Of a stretch of DNA of 64,000 nucleotides, positions 25,401 to 32,465 are shown piece after piece. Every line of letters begins with the position of its first letter. Positions within the stretch are counted from its first letter, which is position 1. The DNA comes from Chelativorans alearensis. Its GTDB lineage: Bacteria; Pseudomonadota; Alphaproteobacteria; Rhizobiales; Rhizobiaceae. The DNA lies in the NCBI RefSeq assembly GCF_010993735.1, contig NZ_WQNI01000004.1, forward strand, positions 124,001-188,000, written 5' to 3'. The notes beneath the pieces are model-generated. The model saw only the letters and a program-made list of their open reading frames with translations. It ran no database searches and was not told the origin of the DNA. The translations under genes and the position numbers were made by a program.

Positions 25401-28400
25401 CGGATGGCTATGAGGCGAACGGCCTCGAAGCGCTGACCACCAGCGATACGCCCGTTCAGGTCGAGATCGATACCGACGGAGACGGCGAAGCCGATGAATC
25501 GCGCTGGGTCGATCCGGAACTCGCCTACACCTGGCTCGCACTGGAGCTGGCGCGGGACATGCAGGGAACGCTGGAGGATACCCGCGCCATGGCAGAGTCG
25601 GCGGCCGATTGGCTCGCCTTCCAACGCACCCAGCCGCTCGCACCGCTCGACGGTGAGGGCAGGCGCGAGCATCTCCAGGGCCTGGAAAGCGCCTATTTCG
25701 AGGAGCGCCAGGGCGATGTGCTCGAGAACATCCAGCAGCAGATCGGAGGGCTTTACGAGAGAGGCTATGACGAGACCTTCCGGCCGATCAGCGAACAGAC
25801 CGTCATAGAGGCGCTGCATCTGGACACCTCCACCGAGGAAGGCAGCGAGGCGCTCGACAAGGTCATGGAGGAGATCCGCGATATCGGCGGCGATGACGCC
25901 GAGGTCCGGGTGGTTCCGATCTTCTACGTCGATCCCGAGAAGGGCATCCAGCAAATGGCGCTCTTCGCCGTCAGGAACGATGAGGGCAGCGTGCGCTACG
26001 TCGATGTCGCCGGCAAGGCGTATGATGACGTGGGGGACTTTCAGGACAACAACAATCTGTTCTCCGAGGACGGTCATCTGATCGTGCCGACCGACTTCCA
26101 GATGACCCCCGGTTCCGATGGCGAGTTTGCGCTTGAGGTCGTCAAGGCGCGCAATGTCTCCGCGTGGGACAAGGTTGTCGACCCGCTCGTCGGCATCGGC
26201 ACGGCCATCGCCACCGTTGCCTCCTTCACGCCGGCAGCACCGATCGCCGCTCCGCTGGCCGTCGCGGGCGGCACGTATCTCGGCACGCGCGCCGCCATTC
26301 GCCAGTACAACCACCTCCAGCACGGCGGCGAGTGGGGCGAGACGGAATCGCTCATGAACATGGCGATGATCGCGACGACGGCGTTGCCTATGGTCTCCGG
26401 CGGGCTGCGCAGCATCGGCATGGTGCGCAGCCTCAACCTGACCAAGGGACAGGCCTTCCTGGCCGGCATGGGCGCGGTGCGCACCAGCGGCGCGGTCAAT
26501 GCCGCCGCCAACGGCACCCGCCTCAGCCAGCTCTGGCACCAGGTTCCTCATATGCGCCAGGTCGGTGCCTATATGAGGAGCACCGGCGGCCTCAACCTCG
26601 CCGCCTATACGCTCGACGGGGGCGCGATGGCGATCGGCGCCCCACTGATGTATGTCTCGGCCAAGGATCTCGTGCAAAATTACGATCAGATGTCGGGTCT
26701 GCAGATCGCCGATGCGATCACGGGCCTCACCACGGGGCTTGCGGGCACGGGAATGGGCGCGGCGAGCTTCGTTTCCTATGCCAGGGCTAGATCCGACAGG
26801 CCCCCCACCTTCCGTTTCGCCGACGAAAATGGGCAGAACATAACCGCTATCGCCTATGGCGAGCCTCCGGCGAGCGGCGATCGGGTCTATGTTCCGCCGG
26901 CCGATGGACCACAAATGCGCGGAGACGATCCGAGCCTGGCCAATAAGACGCATATCCTCGTGCGCGATCCCGAAACGGGAGAGGCTGCCGTGCTCCCCTG
27001 GACCAGGGGAGCGTCCAGCGAACATACACCGCCGCCGGGAAATCAACCGTTACCGGCTGAGGGCGGCGACCCGGCGACAGGATCGACCGTGCCGGCCAAT
27101 CCGCCGGAGAGTTCCCAGCCCAATCCGGGCAATCAGCCGCCCGCCTCCCCACCGTCGGGGCGCGAGGTGAGGGAGCTGACGCTCGCGGCAATCCCCACGC
27201 TGACGGATAGCTACCTGAATGCGATCGAGCCGAGGCATATATCTCAGCTTAGCGCCGACCAGGTCGGCGCTCTTACGCCGAGGCAGGTTGGGAAGCTCAC
27301 CCACGACCAGATTGCGGCCTTCCGGCCAAAGCAGTTGCGGGCGCTGAGCGCGGAGCAGCTGCAGGCAATCTCCCCGAGCCGCCTCGAGGCGATCAAGCCC
27401 GGACGGATCAGCTATCTGAAACCGGAGCAGGTGGCGAGCTTTACGCCCGAGCAGGTCGCGGCGCTGACGCCCGATCAGACGGCGAAGATCACCGTCGATC
27501 AGTGGAAGGCGATGGACGGCGCGCAACTGCAGAGCCTCTCATCCGAGCAACTCGCGACCCTCACGCTGAAGAAGATTTCCGGACTTGCATCGGAGCAGGT
27601 GGCCGCGTTCCTGCCCGAGCAGTTCGAAGCGTTGAGTCCCACCCAGGTGAGCGCCTTCAAGGCCGAGCATTTCAACGCGCTCAATAAGGAGCAATTGAGA
27701 ACATTTACGGCAGAGCAGATCCAGGCAATCCCCCGGGAAACCATCTCCGGGATCGACAGGGGAATTATGCGCAAGTTCGCGCCGGAGCAGATTTCCGCTT
27801 TCACCCTGCGTCAGTTGAAGGCCTTCACCTCCGATCAGGTAGGCGGCCTTAGATGGAGCCAAAGGCTCAAGCTGTCGCCCGAGCAGAGCTCCGCGCTCGG
27901 GATCATGAAACCGTCGCTTGCCATTGGTTACACGACTGTTTTGGTCGGCAGCGCGGCGTTCGGCGTGTTGCCGCCGCATATCCTTGCTCCGATTTCCGCT
28001 AGCGCCTTCGGCATTCGCGGTCTGGGCATGTTCGTAAAGGCCAAACATCCCGACAAGGTCGGCTCCGACCAGCCCCTCGGTCGGGTCTTGAGGGGGGTGG
28101 ATGCCATCACTTTTATGCCCAATATCGCCACCGGCGTCATGGGCTTGCCGGAAAGTCCGTTTGTCGGCAGCACCTATCAGCTCGGCAATTTGATGTACGC
28201 GGGCAAGTCGATCGAGGAGCTGCGGACCCGCAAGAGTGCCTTCCCGGCAACGGACAAAGTGGCGCTACCACTCTACGCGGCAGGCAGTCTCGAATATATG
28301 AGAGGGCCTACAGGCGAACTCATAGGGGATGTCTCCACATTCCCAGGGGTCGCGCCGGACATTATTGCAGGCGGCTTGTTCACCTACGGCTCGGGCCATC

Positions 28401-29110
28401 TTCTGAAAGATGCCTGGCGTCCTTCCTTGAAGAACGGCAAGCCGGCGCTTGGGCCGCGCGTCGTCCTTGCCGTCACCTTCGGTGGGGGGCTCCTGGCGTT
28501 TAGCGCGATGGCATGGGCCGATATAATCGGGGGCGATCAAAGTGCCCCGCCGCCTGGCGACGACACGACACCGCAGGATTCAGTACCCACGCCCGAGCCG
28601 GAGGAGCGGCCTACCGAGCCTGAGCCGGAGGAATCTCCCTCCGAACCTCAGGACCCGGAAACGCCGACACCGCAACTCGTCGTCACCGCGGAGGACGGCC
28701 TCAACCTGCGCGAGGAACCGGGAACCGCTTCGGAAGAGATCACGGTTCTGCGGCCAGGGTCGTTTATCCACGAAACCGGAGAACGCGAGACGGACGACGA
28801 AGGCAACGAATGGCTGGCGGTCACCGGTTTCGGCTGGGACGGCCAGCAATATGAAGGCTGGGTGGATGCTTCCTTCGTCGCCCCTCATGAGGAAGGTGCG
28901 CAGGACGCGGACGGCCGCTTCAATCCGCAACTGGAGAGCGAAGGCTACCAGTGGGTGAGCGTCGAGCCCGGTCAAAGCATCGGCAGCATAGCCCGAAGCC
29001 GGTCAGCGGATGTGGCCGACACCATCGTGCTGAACATGGACCACATACATGACCCGCATCTGATTTATGCAGGCGATAGAATTTACATGCCGCAATCGGC
29101 AACCGCTTAG
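22427..29110 (+). CDS. Giant multidomain SH3b/LysM protein with octapeptide solenoid (2,227 aa)
   Basis: Start ATG 22427 has GGAGGG eight bases upstream. No Sec signal; the first 60 residues are rich in Gln, Thr, Pro and Ala, as in T3SS-exported proteins. Order: two related modules near residues 105-190 and 270-360 (both with an [E/A]AAGY-type helix end); a coiled-coil region; two copies of a module ending in a DTDGDG loop (about 718-790 and 975-1045); a hydrophobic segment about 1260-1460 with several helices; a Pro-rich linker; 25 octapeptide repeats (1612-1811); more hydrophobic helices; a Pro/Glu linker; an SH3b domain (LVVTAEDGLNLREEPGT); and a terminal LysM (VEPGQSIGSIARSRSADVAD). Probable T3SS substrate or cell-wall-anchored accessory; function unknown. 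Confidence 0.7.
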   Translation: MALRRISPILKTPWEALAAVRAVMAELQRQQAAAAQTSPQPTQVTATNNGPTTTVEGNQNFVRPALYLGPENSITPQFYFTPTDYQGPAHPDQTDTEAQEAAEAILEGVEEGKSIDIIAEEQGKSREEVIAELEAAGYTVETTEPESDNGDVRTTAITDPQGGRTVTEYYDFHHDTYHTGVQEDGEEALGAVRDARGWKVEEQYDSDTGVTTTRYEDDLGDGTVVEETRLPSGVVIRETTPEDGDTTTVVISGGEETQLDPEQDPTKEGSADILEDVIAGKSIATIAEERGLTREQVIAQLEAAGYDVSATDPSSSNLYTQSVTITLAGSDEVVASYSRNEHNTTTIEYVDDNGDEVHRISYVDGRVIETVVDMEGRRTVTTTEPGENGETRETVEVTFNGYTLTTDPDGNMVLKNNEDGTEIEIERGSLDETLARKLLAINPESNDPAQAAEDEIVMTVIEGMFAGKTYEELIAELEIEEHELGPEAQPIIETDEEGNVIGIDFQGEPPAGLDPNVEWVPMKVDGTWHWVRSDVAEEIAAENVTLGELIRLQAEMERIQAQLDVWALDPDAQEAMEAAGITLDETLGEHGYRWVRPEPEGNLTDAQERLSNAESRLMTAEDALEAYEESQRLLEEAITKQENMPFYPDGETPVITSADSDYNYQEEYKKGQAAHAELDALFSQANYQRTLGDSLVNDITLADLESQFGDGVEGLPDDVEPVTITVGDQEVQVAPEVAEAYEEEGLSALTEGNQPVAIQRDTDGDGTLEWQWIDPQTATTWLQLKAEQDALGKQLEIDGAYANLYQARSDLADAEVELEDIKQRLLAEYNSNNPQLLNGDVYLGDFQGNEIVVEDDQLWVVNHFEDGETKYQLTWDSDDVSEEYPYYAFSQEWQTFQGTKPDSDVCIDGTRLDILQRAEQSAGETVNRTLEEQLGVRIENLGEQIEELEAEYDDLLEEHGTGSTEPPEGSFPDGVEPIEIGGRTVYVHPDVADGYEANGLEALTTSDTPVQVEIDTDGDGEADESRWVDPELAYTWLALELARDMQGTLEDTRAMAESAADWLAFQRTQPLAPLDGEGRREHLQGLESAYFEERQGDVLENIQQQIGGLYERGYDETFRPISEQTVIEALHLDTSTEEGSEALDKVMEEIRDIGGDDAEVRVVPIFYVDPEKGIQQMALFAVRNDEGSVRYVDVAGKAYDDVGDFQDNNNLFSEDGHLIVPTDFQMTPGSDGEFALEVVKARNVSAWDKVVDPLVGIGTAIATVASFTPAAPIAAPLAVAGGTYLGTRAAIRQYNHLQHGGEWGETESLMNMAMIATTALPMVSGGLRSIGMVRSLNLTKGQAFLAGMGAVRTSGAVNAAANGTRLSQLWHQVPHMRQVGAYMRSTGGLNLAAYTLDGGAMAIGAPLMYVSAKDLVQNYDQMSGLQIADAITGLTTGLAGTGMGAASFVSYARARSDRPPTFRFADENGQNITAIAYGEPPASGDRVYVPPADGPQMRGDDPSLANKTHILVRDPETGEAAVLPWTRGASSEHTPPPGNQPLPAEGGDPATGSTVPANPPESSQPNPGNQPPASPPSGREVRELTLAAIPTLTDSYLNAIEPRHISQLSADQVGALTPRQVGKLTHDQIAAFRPKQLRALSAEQLQAISPSRLEAIKPGRISYLKPEQVASFTPEQVAALTPDQTAKITVDQWKAMDGAQLQSLSSEQLATLTLKKISGLASEQVAAFLPEQFEALSPTQVSAFKAEHFNALNKEQLRTFTAEQIQAIPRETISGIDRGIMRKFAPEQISAFTLRQLKAFTSDQVGGLRWSQRLKLSPEQSSALGIMKPSLAIGYTTVLVGSAAFGVLPPHILAPISASAFGIRGLGMFVKAKHPDKVGSDQPLGRVLRGVDAITFMPNIATGVMGLPESPFVGSTYQLGNLMYAGKSIEELRTRKSAFPATDKVALPLYAAGSLEYMRGPTGELIGDVSTFPGVAPDIIAGGLFTYGSGHLLKDAWRPSLKNGKPALGPRVVLAVTFGGGLLAFSAMAWADIIGGDQSAPPPGDDTTPQDSVPTPEPEERPTEPEPEESPSEPQDPETPTPQLVVTAEDGLNLREEPGTASEEITVLRPGSFIHETGERETDDEGNEWLAVTGFGWDGQQYEGWVDASFVAPHEEGAQDADGRFNPQLESEGYQWVSVEPGQSIGSIARSRSADVADTIVLNMDHIHDPHLIYAGDRIYMPQSATA
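27260..27859 (+). repeat. 25 in-register 24-bp coding repeats (octapeptide solenoid)
   Basis: Exactly 600 nt, 25 units of 24 nt without an indel. Each unit encodes Q-[V/L/I]-x-[A/x]-[L/F/I]-[T/S]-x-[E/D], for example QVGALTPR, QIAAFRPK, QVASFTPE, QLATLTLK, QISAFTLR. The nucleotide copies are strongly diverged, so the repeat is old and held by protein structure, probably a thin alpha or alpha/beta solenoid. Confidence 0.85.
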
Positions 29111-29160
29111 ACAAGTTCATCGTTTCACGGCATCGATGAACTGGTCTAACTCCTTGTTTT
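29107..29160 (+). terminator. Terminator after the giant LysM gene
   Basis: TTAGAC-A-AGTTCATCG (29107-29122) pairs with CGATGAACT-G-GTCTAA (29134-29149): a 15-bp stem with one mismatch and an 11-nt loop. The T-rich tail CTCCTTGTTTT follows. The stem begins in the stop codon. It also separates the gene from the convergent LysR gene. Confidence 0.8.
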
Positions 29161-29208
29161 GTCGCAATTTCCGACGGAAAGCCGGCTTCCACTTTCCCTA
29201 GAATTGCT

Positions 29209-30138
29209 CTAGCTGCTCTCCGCCGCCAAGGCGGGGCTACGCCTCCCCGCATAGGCAGTCGCCACCGCGCCCGCCAACAGCGCGGCGTGCTCGGCGGCGG
29301 GGTTGAAGGGTTCCATGGCAAACGAGGCCGTGAACTGCAGGTCGGACGGGCGCCACTCGCAATCGACGATCCGCAGCCGCCCGTTCTCCACGTGGCTTTC
29401 TATCAGGTCACGGGGGAGGGCGCCGATGCCGATCCCCTCGATCACCATCTGTACAGCAGCGGCGAGCGAACTGGTCGGGTACATGCTCGGGATATCGTCC
29501 AGATCGCTACTGAGCTTGTGGTAAATTTCGCTGTAGGGCCGGGTGGTGCGGGCATAGGTGATGATGGGAAAACGCAAAAGTTCGCACAAAGTCACCGTCG
29601 TGTGCGGCAAATCGGCGTCCGCTGCACAGACCCAGACCAGGGGAAACGGCGGTATCTTGATGTTCTCGATTCCGTACTCGGTGACCGGCCCCATGAGAAC
29701 CGCCATGTCGATTCGCTGTGCGATCAATTCGGCGCGCAGATTGGGTGTCGTGTCGACGATGAGATCCATGCCGACACGGGGATAATTTTGGCGAAGCTCC
29801 TCAAGAAAACGCGATAACCAGGTGTGGACGATGGTTTCGGTCACTCCCAGGCGCAGAACGCCGCTGACCGTTGCCAGGGTGTTCGCCGCCCTTTGCAGGC
29901 TGTCGGCAGTCCGCAGCGTGCGCTGCGCGAGCGGCAGCAGTTGCTCGCCCTTTGCCGTAAGACGCACCGTGTTGCTCAGGCGTTCGAAGAGCTGGATACC
30001 CAGCGCTTTCTCGAGGCTGGCGATGCGCGCGGAGACGGCCGGTTGCGTCGTGTTCAGCCGGTGCGCCGCCTTTCGGAAGCTGCCCAGCGTAGAAACCCAC
30101 AGAAACGTCTCCAGCTGTTTGATATTGAAGGGAATCAT
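29209..30138 (-). CDS. LysR-family transcriptional regulator
   Basis: 309 aa. The N-terminal winged HTH (FNIKQLETFLWVSTLGSFRK through the recognition helix TTQPAVSARIASLEKALG) is clear. A LysR effector-binding domain of the periplasmic-binding-protein fold follows from residue 90. Its target is unknown. It is convergent with the giant LysM gene and 26 nt from the L,D-transpeptidase gene end on the same strand. Being inside the T3SS region it may regulate it, but no classical LysR site is evident beside it. Confidence 0.88.
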   Translation of the reverse strand: MIPFNIKQLETFLWVSTLGSFRKAAHRLNTTQPAVSARIASLEKALGIQLFERLSNTVRLTAKGEQLLPLAQRTLRTADSLQRAANTLATVSGVLRLGVTETIVHTWLSRFLEELRQNYPRVGMDLIVDTTPNLRAELIAQRIDMAVLMGPVTEYGIENIKIPPFPLVWVCAADADLPHTTVTLCELLRFPIITYARTTRPYSEIYHKLSSDLDDIPSMYPTSSLAAAVQMVIEGIGIGALPRDLIESHVENGRLRIVDCEWRPSDLQFTASFAMEPFNPAAEHAALLAGAVATAYAGRRSPALAAESS

Positions 30139-30164
30139 CAAATCCGATCATGGTCTGTGTGCAA

Positions 30165-30902
30165 TCAAGGTCTGACGATAACCTTGGCCCCAACGGGCAC
30201 TTTCTCGTAGAGGTCGATAACGTCTTCATTGGTCATCCGGATGCAGCCCGACGAGACTGCCTGCCCGACGGTCCATGGCGCGTTGGTGCCGTGGACCCGG
30301 TAGAGCGTATTGCCGATGTAAAGGGCACGCGCTCCCAACGGATTGTCGGGTCCTCCTTTCACGTGGGCAGGTAATATCCGGCCTTCCGATGCGGCGCGTT
30401 GGCGCATTTCCTCGGGTGGCCGCCAATCGGGCCACTCTCGCTTGGTTGTGATGCGGTCCTGGCCCTGCCACGCGAAACCTTCCTTGCCGACACCCACGGC
30501 ATATTTCAACGCGCTGCCGTCGCCGATAACGTAGTAGAGCCGGCGCTGCGATGTGCTTATGATGATCGTGCCGGCCGGCTGCTCTTCGTTGAAAGCCACC
30601 TTCTCGCGGGGTATCGGCCGCCAGTCGGACGGGGGGCCTGGCGCGGCTTGCATGCCCGATCTGCCTGGCGCGGCTTGCGTGCCCAATCTGCCCGGCGCGA
30701 CGACGGTTCGCGTTCCAGGATCGAAGGCCCATGTCCGTGGATCGTATGCGCCGCTCGGCTGTGCCAGCGCGCCGGATGCGGCAGCAACAAGTAGCGCCGT
30801 CAGTGCAGCGACCCACCATACCATACGCGTCGGACCATGCATCTTGAAGCTGTGCCTGCTCATGACCGTGCGGGCGGCCCGATAGAGGTATTCAAGCGCC
30901 AT
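30165..30902 (-). CDS. L,D-transpeptidase (YkuD/ErfK family)
   Basis: 245 aa with an N-terminal signal/anchor (MVWWVAALTALLVAAASGAL from residue 27) and a YkuD catalytic domain (about 110-245). The catalytic residues are H204 (VHGTN) and C220 in SSGCIRM. A Pro/Gly spacer contains a 9-residue duplication (AAPGRSGMQ-type, encoded by 27-bp repeats at 30636-30689). It makes or exchanges 3-3 crosslinks or anchors proteins to peptidoglycan in the periplasm. It diverges from the sctC1 operon across a shared palindrome, suggesting wall remodelling at T3SS assembly sites. Confidence 0.88.
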   Translation of the reverse strand: MALEYLYRAARTVMSRHSFKMHGPTRMVWWVAALTALLVAAASGALAQPSGAYDPRTWAFDPGTRTVVAPGRLGTQAAPGRSGMQAAPGPPSDWRPIPREKVAFNEEQPAGTIIISTSQRRLYYVIGDGSALKYAVGVGKEGFAWQGQDRITTKREWPDWRPPEEMRQRAASEGRILPAHVKGGPDNPLGARALYIGNTLYRVHGTNAPWTVGQAVSSGCIRMTNEDVIDLYEKVPVGAKVIVRP

Positions 30903-31003
30903 TTGCCAGATCCACCATCAGCTCTCGGCCAAAAAACTCGTGAACTGCCACAGCACTACCAGATTGCCGCTTGTGCAACAATTGGAACTGTTTTCATTAA
31001 CAT

Positions 31004-31017
31004 AGTCCAAATGGACT
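31004..31017. promoter_or_regulatory. Palindromic operator upstream of the sctC1-sctT operon
   Basis: AGTCCA-AA-TGGACT, a perfect 6-bp dyad, lies 95 nt upstream of the sctC1 start and about 100 nt upstream of the divergent L,D-transpeptidase start. The near-identical AGTCCA-TT-TGGAAT lies at 21382, about 105 nt upstream of the other T3SS operon. Confidence 0.55.
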
Positions 31018-31111
31018 TTTCTTTTCAGCCCCAGCGCGATAGTGTGCCGATCGAAGTTGCGGCCAGCACTGGCTGGCGTCCGTCGGCTACGGGTCAATCG
31101 GGCGATATCGG

Positions 31112-31762
31112 ATGAACTCCAGCAGCGGCAGGACAAACCGGCTTTCCGGCAGGATATTGGGCTTCGCCGCGGCGGTATGGCTATGCGGAGCTGCGGTCCA
31201 CGTCTCCGCTGCGGAACCGAAGTGGCCCACGGGGACCTACAAGTACATCCCCATCGATCAAGAGGTGGGGGAGGCACTTCGCGAGTTCGGCCGAAACATC
31301 GGCATGCCGGTCGCGGTGAGCGACCAAGTCAAGGGGCGCCTCGGCCATGGTATGCCGGTCGGTACGGCGCGCGAATTTCTCGAGTGGATATGCGACCGTT
31401 ACGGGCTGGTCTGGTTTTACGACGGCACCGTCCTTCATGTCGCCGCGGAAGCGGAAGTGCGGACCGAAATGGTGAAGCTCGCGCCCGAGGATACACAGGC
31501 CGTCCGTGCGCGCCTGGACAGGATGGGGCTCAGCGATCCTCGATTTCCGATCCGGCTCGTGGAAGACGAGAACATAATGTCCGTTTCCGGTCCCGCGGCC
31601 TATGTCGACGCGGTGAAGAGAGCGCTGGGCCTCTTGTCCGGGCCGGCGACGTCCCATGTTGCGCGCACGGATGGTTCGCCGAAGCAAAGCGCCGCGCGCG
31701 TTCGCGTGTTTCGCGGGAAAAGCGCCGAAGCCCGCTCTGTTCCAGCCAATGCACAGCAATGA
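31112..31762 (+). CDS. sctC1: T3SS secretin N-domain protein SctC1 (NolW/RhcC1-like)
   Basis: 216 aa with a Sec signal (FAAAVWLCGAAVHVSAA) and then only the N0/N1 domains of a YscC-type secretin (YKYIPIDQEVGEALREFGRN; PAAYVDAVKRALGLL). No channel core follows. Rhizobia split SctC in this way into NolW (RhcC1) and a separate RhcC2 carrying the barrel. It opens the C1-I-J-K-L-N-O-Q-R-S-T operon exactly as nolW does. No rhcC2 is in the window, so the pore must come from elsewhere. Confidence 0.82.
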   Translation: MNSSSGRTNRLSGRILGFAAAVWLCGAAVHVSAAEPKWPTGTYKYIPIDQEVGEALREFGRNIGMPVAVSDQVKGRLGHGMPVGTAREFLEWICDRYGLVWFYDGTVLHVAAEAEVRTEMVKLAPEDTQAVRARLDRMGLSDPRFPIRLVEDENIMSVSGPAAYVDAVKRALGLLSGPATSHVARTDGSPKQSAARVRVFRGKSAEARSVPANAQQ

Positions 31763-31775
31763 GGGAGAGAGAAGA

Positions 31776-31967
31776 ATGAAAGTTGACGATTTCACGGCCA
31801 ATGCGCGGATGCAGGCGGATATCAAGGCGAAGGCGAAGGAAGAGATTCTGCACGCGCAGATAGAGAGCGTCCTGGCCGAGCGCCCGGCGCTTAAAACCGG
31901 CCAGCCGAACCAGCTCAACGACGCCGCGGTCAAGGCGGCACAGGAGGCTCAGGACGGCGAAGAGTGA
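31776..31967 (+). CDS. Small acidic helical protein in the T3SS operon
   Basis: 63 aa, starting 13 nt after sctC1, with GAGGGAGAGAAGA ahead of the ATG. It is polar and helical (MKVDDFTANARMQADIKAKA) with an acidic end, without signal peptide or TM. Its place between sctC1 and the SctI candidate suggests a small T3SS component or chaperone (SctE-sized). I do not recognise a family. Confidence 0.6.
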   Translation: MKVDDFTANARMQADIKAKAKEEILHAQIESVLAERPALKTGQPNQLNDAAVKAAQEAQDGEE

Positions 31968-32014
31968 CATCTTGAAGCCGCAAGGTCCGACCGCCGCCGA
32001 TCAGGAGTGAGACC

Positions 32015-32434
32015 ATGGAAGCCACATCCGCCGCAGTGCCCTCGCCCTTGCCGGCCGAGATACAGCCGACCCAGGTGCAGGTCACGATGGAGCAACAGCT
32101 TTTCGATTACCTGGTCGAGATCGAAAAAGGCTTGGGGGCGGCGGGCCAGTTCACCGATCCCTCCGCCCTAATAGGGACGACGTTGAAGACCGTCGACGGG
32201 ATTGCGCAGCAGGCGCGCGAGGCTTTCGAGAAAGCCAACGCCGGTTTCTCGACCGCAACCGACCCGCAGGCCGATGCGGCTGGGCCCGACGGCGGTCGAG
32301 TGCCCGAGGAAAACCTTGCGCTCTCCCTCGATCGGGCGATCTCGGTCATGTGGGCTGCGGCAAACGTGTCGATGACCGTCAATGGTATGACCGCAGCGAC
32401 CTCATCGGCCAACACGCTGATCCAGCAGCAATAG
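32015..32434 (+). CDS. sctI: T3SS inner-rod protein candidate (SctI/NopB-like)
   Basis: 139 aa, AGGAG at ideal spacing. The Pro/Ala-rich N-terminus lacks a signal peptide. The C-terminal helix (SLDRAISVMWAAANVSMTVN, ending NTLIQQQ) resembles the conserved C-terminal helix of SctI proteins, which polymerises in the rod. Its position between sctC1 and sctJ is that of nopB in rhizobia. It would connect the export apparatus to the needle. Confidence 0.6.
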   Translation: MEATSAAVPSPLPAEIQPTQVQVTMEQQLFDYLVEIEKGLGAAGQFTDPSALIGTTLKTVDGIAQQAREAFEKANAGFSTATDPQADAAGPDGGRVPEENLALSLDRAISVMWAAANVSMTVNGMTAATSSANTLIQQQ

Positions 32435-32465
32435 AGGCGGTGGCGAGCCAGTGGGAAAAGCGCCG

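Noticed and set aside
25226-27046. A 606-codon open frame antisense to the giant LysM gene
   Set aside because: No ribosome site or domain. Composition is that of a shadow frame, and the sense gene has duplicated modules and an SH3b/LysM end.
27260-27859. TALE-like repeats, because units read LTPEQV-A-[LIF]
   Set aside because: TALE repeats are 33-35 residues with a variable base-specifying pair. Here the period is eight residues with no such pair, so the likeness is coincidental.
31004-31017. A rhizobial tts box (TtsI site) for the T3SS
   Set aside because: The tts-box consensus I know (starting GTCAG-x-TT) is not present in this or the other T3SS promoter region. The palindrome found is different.
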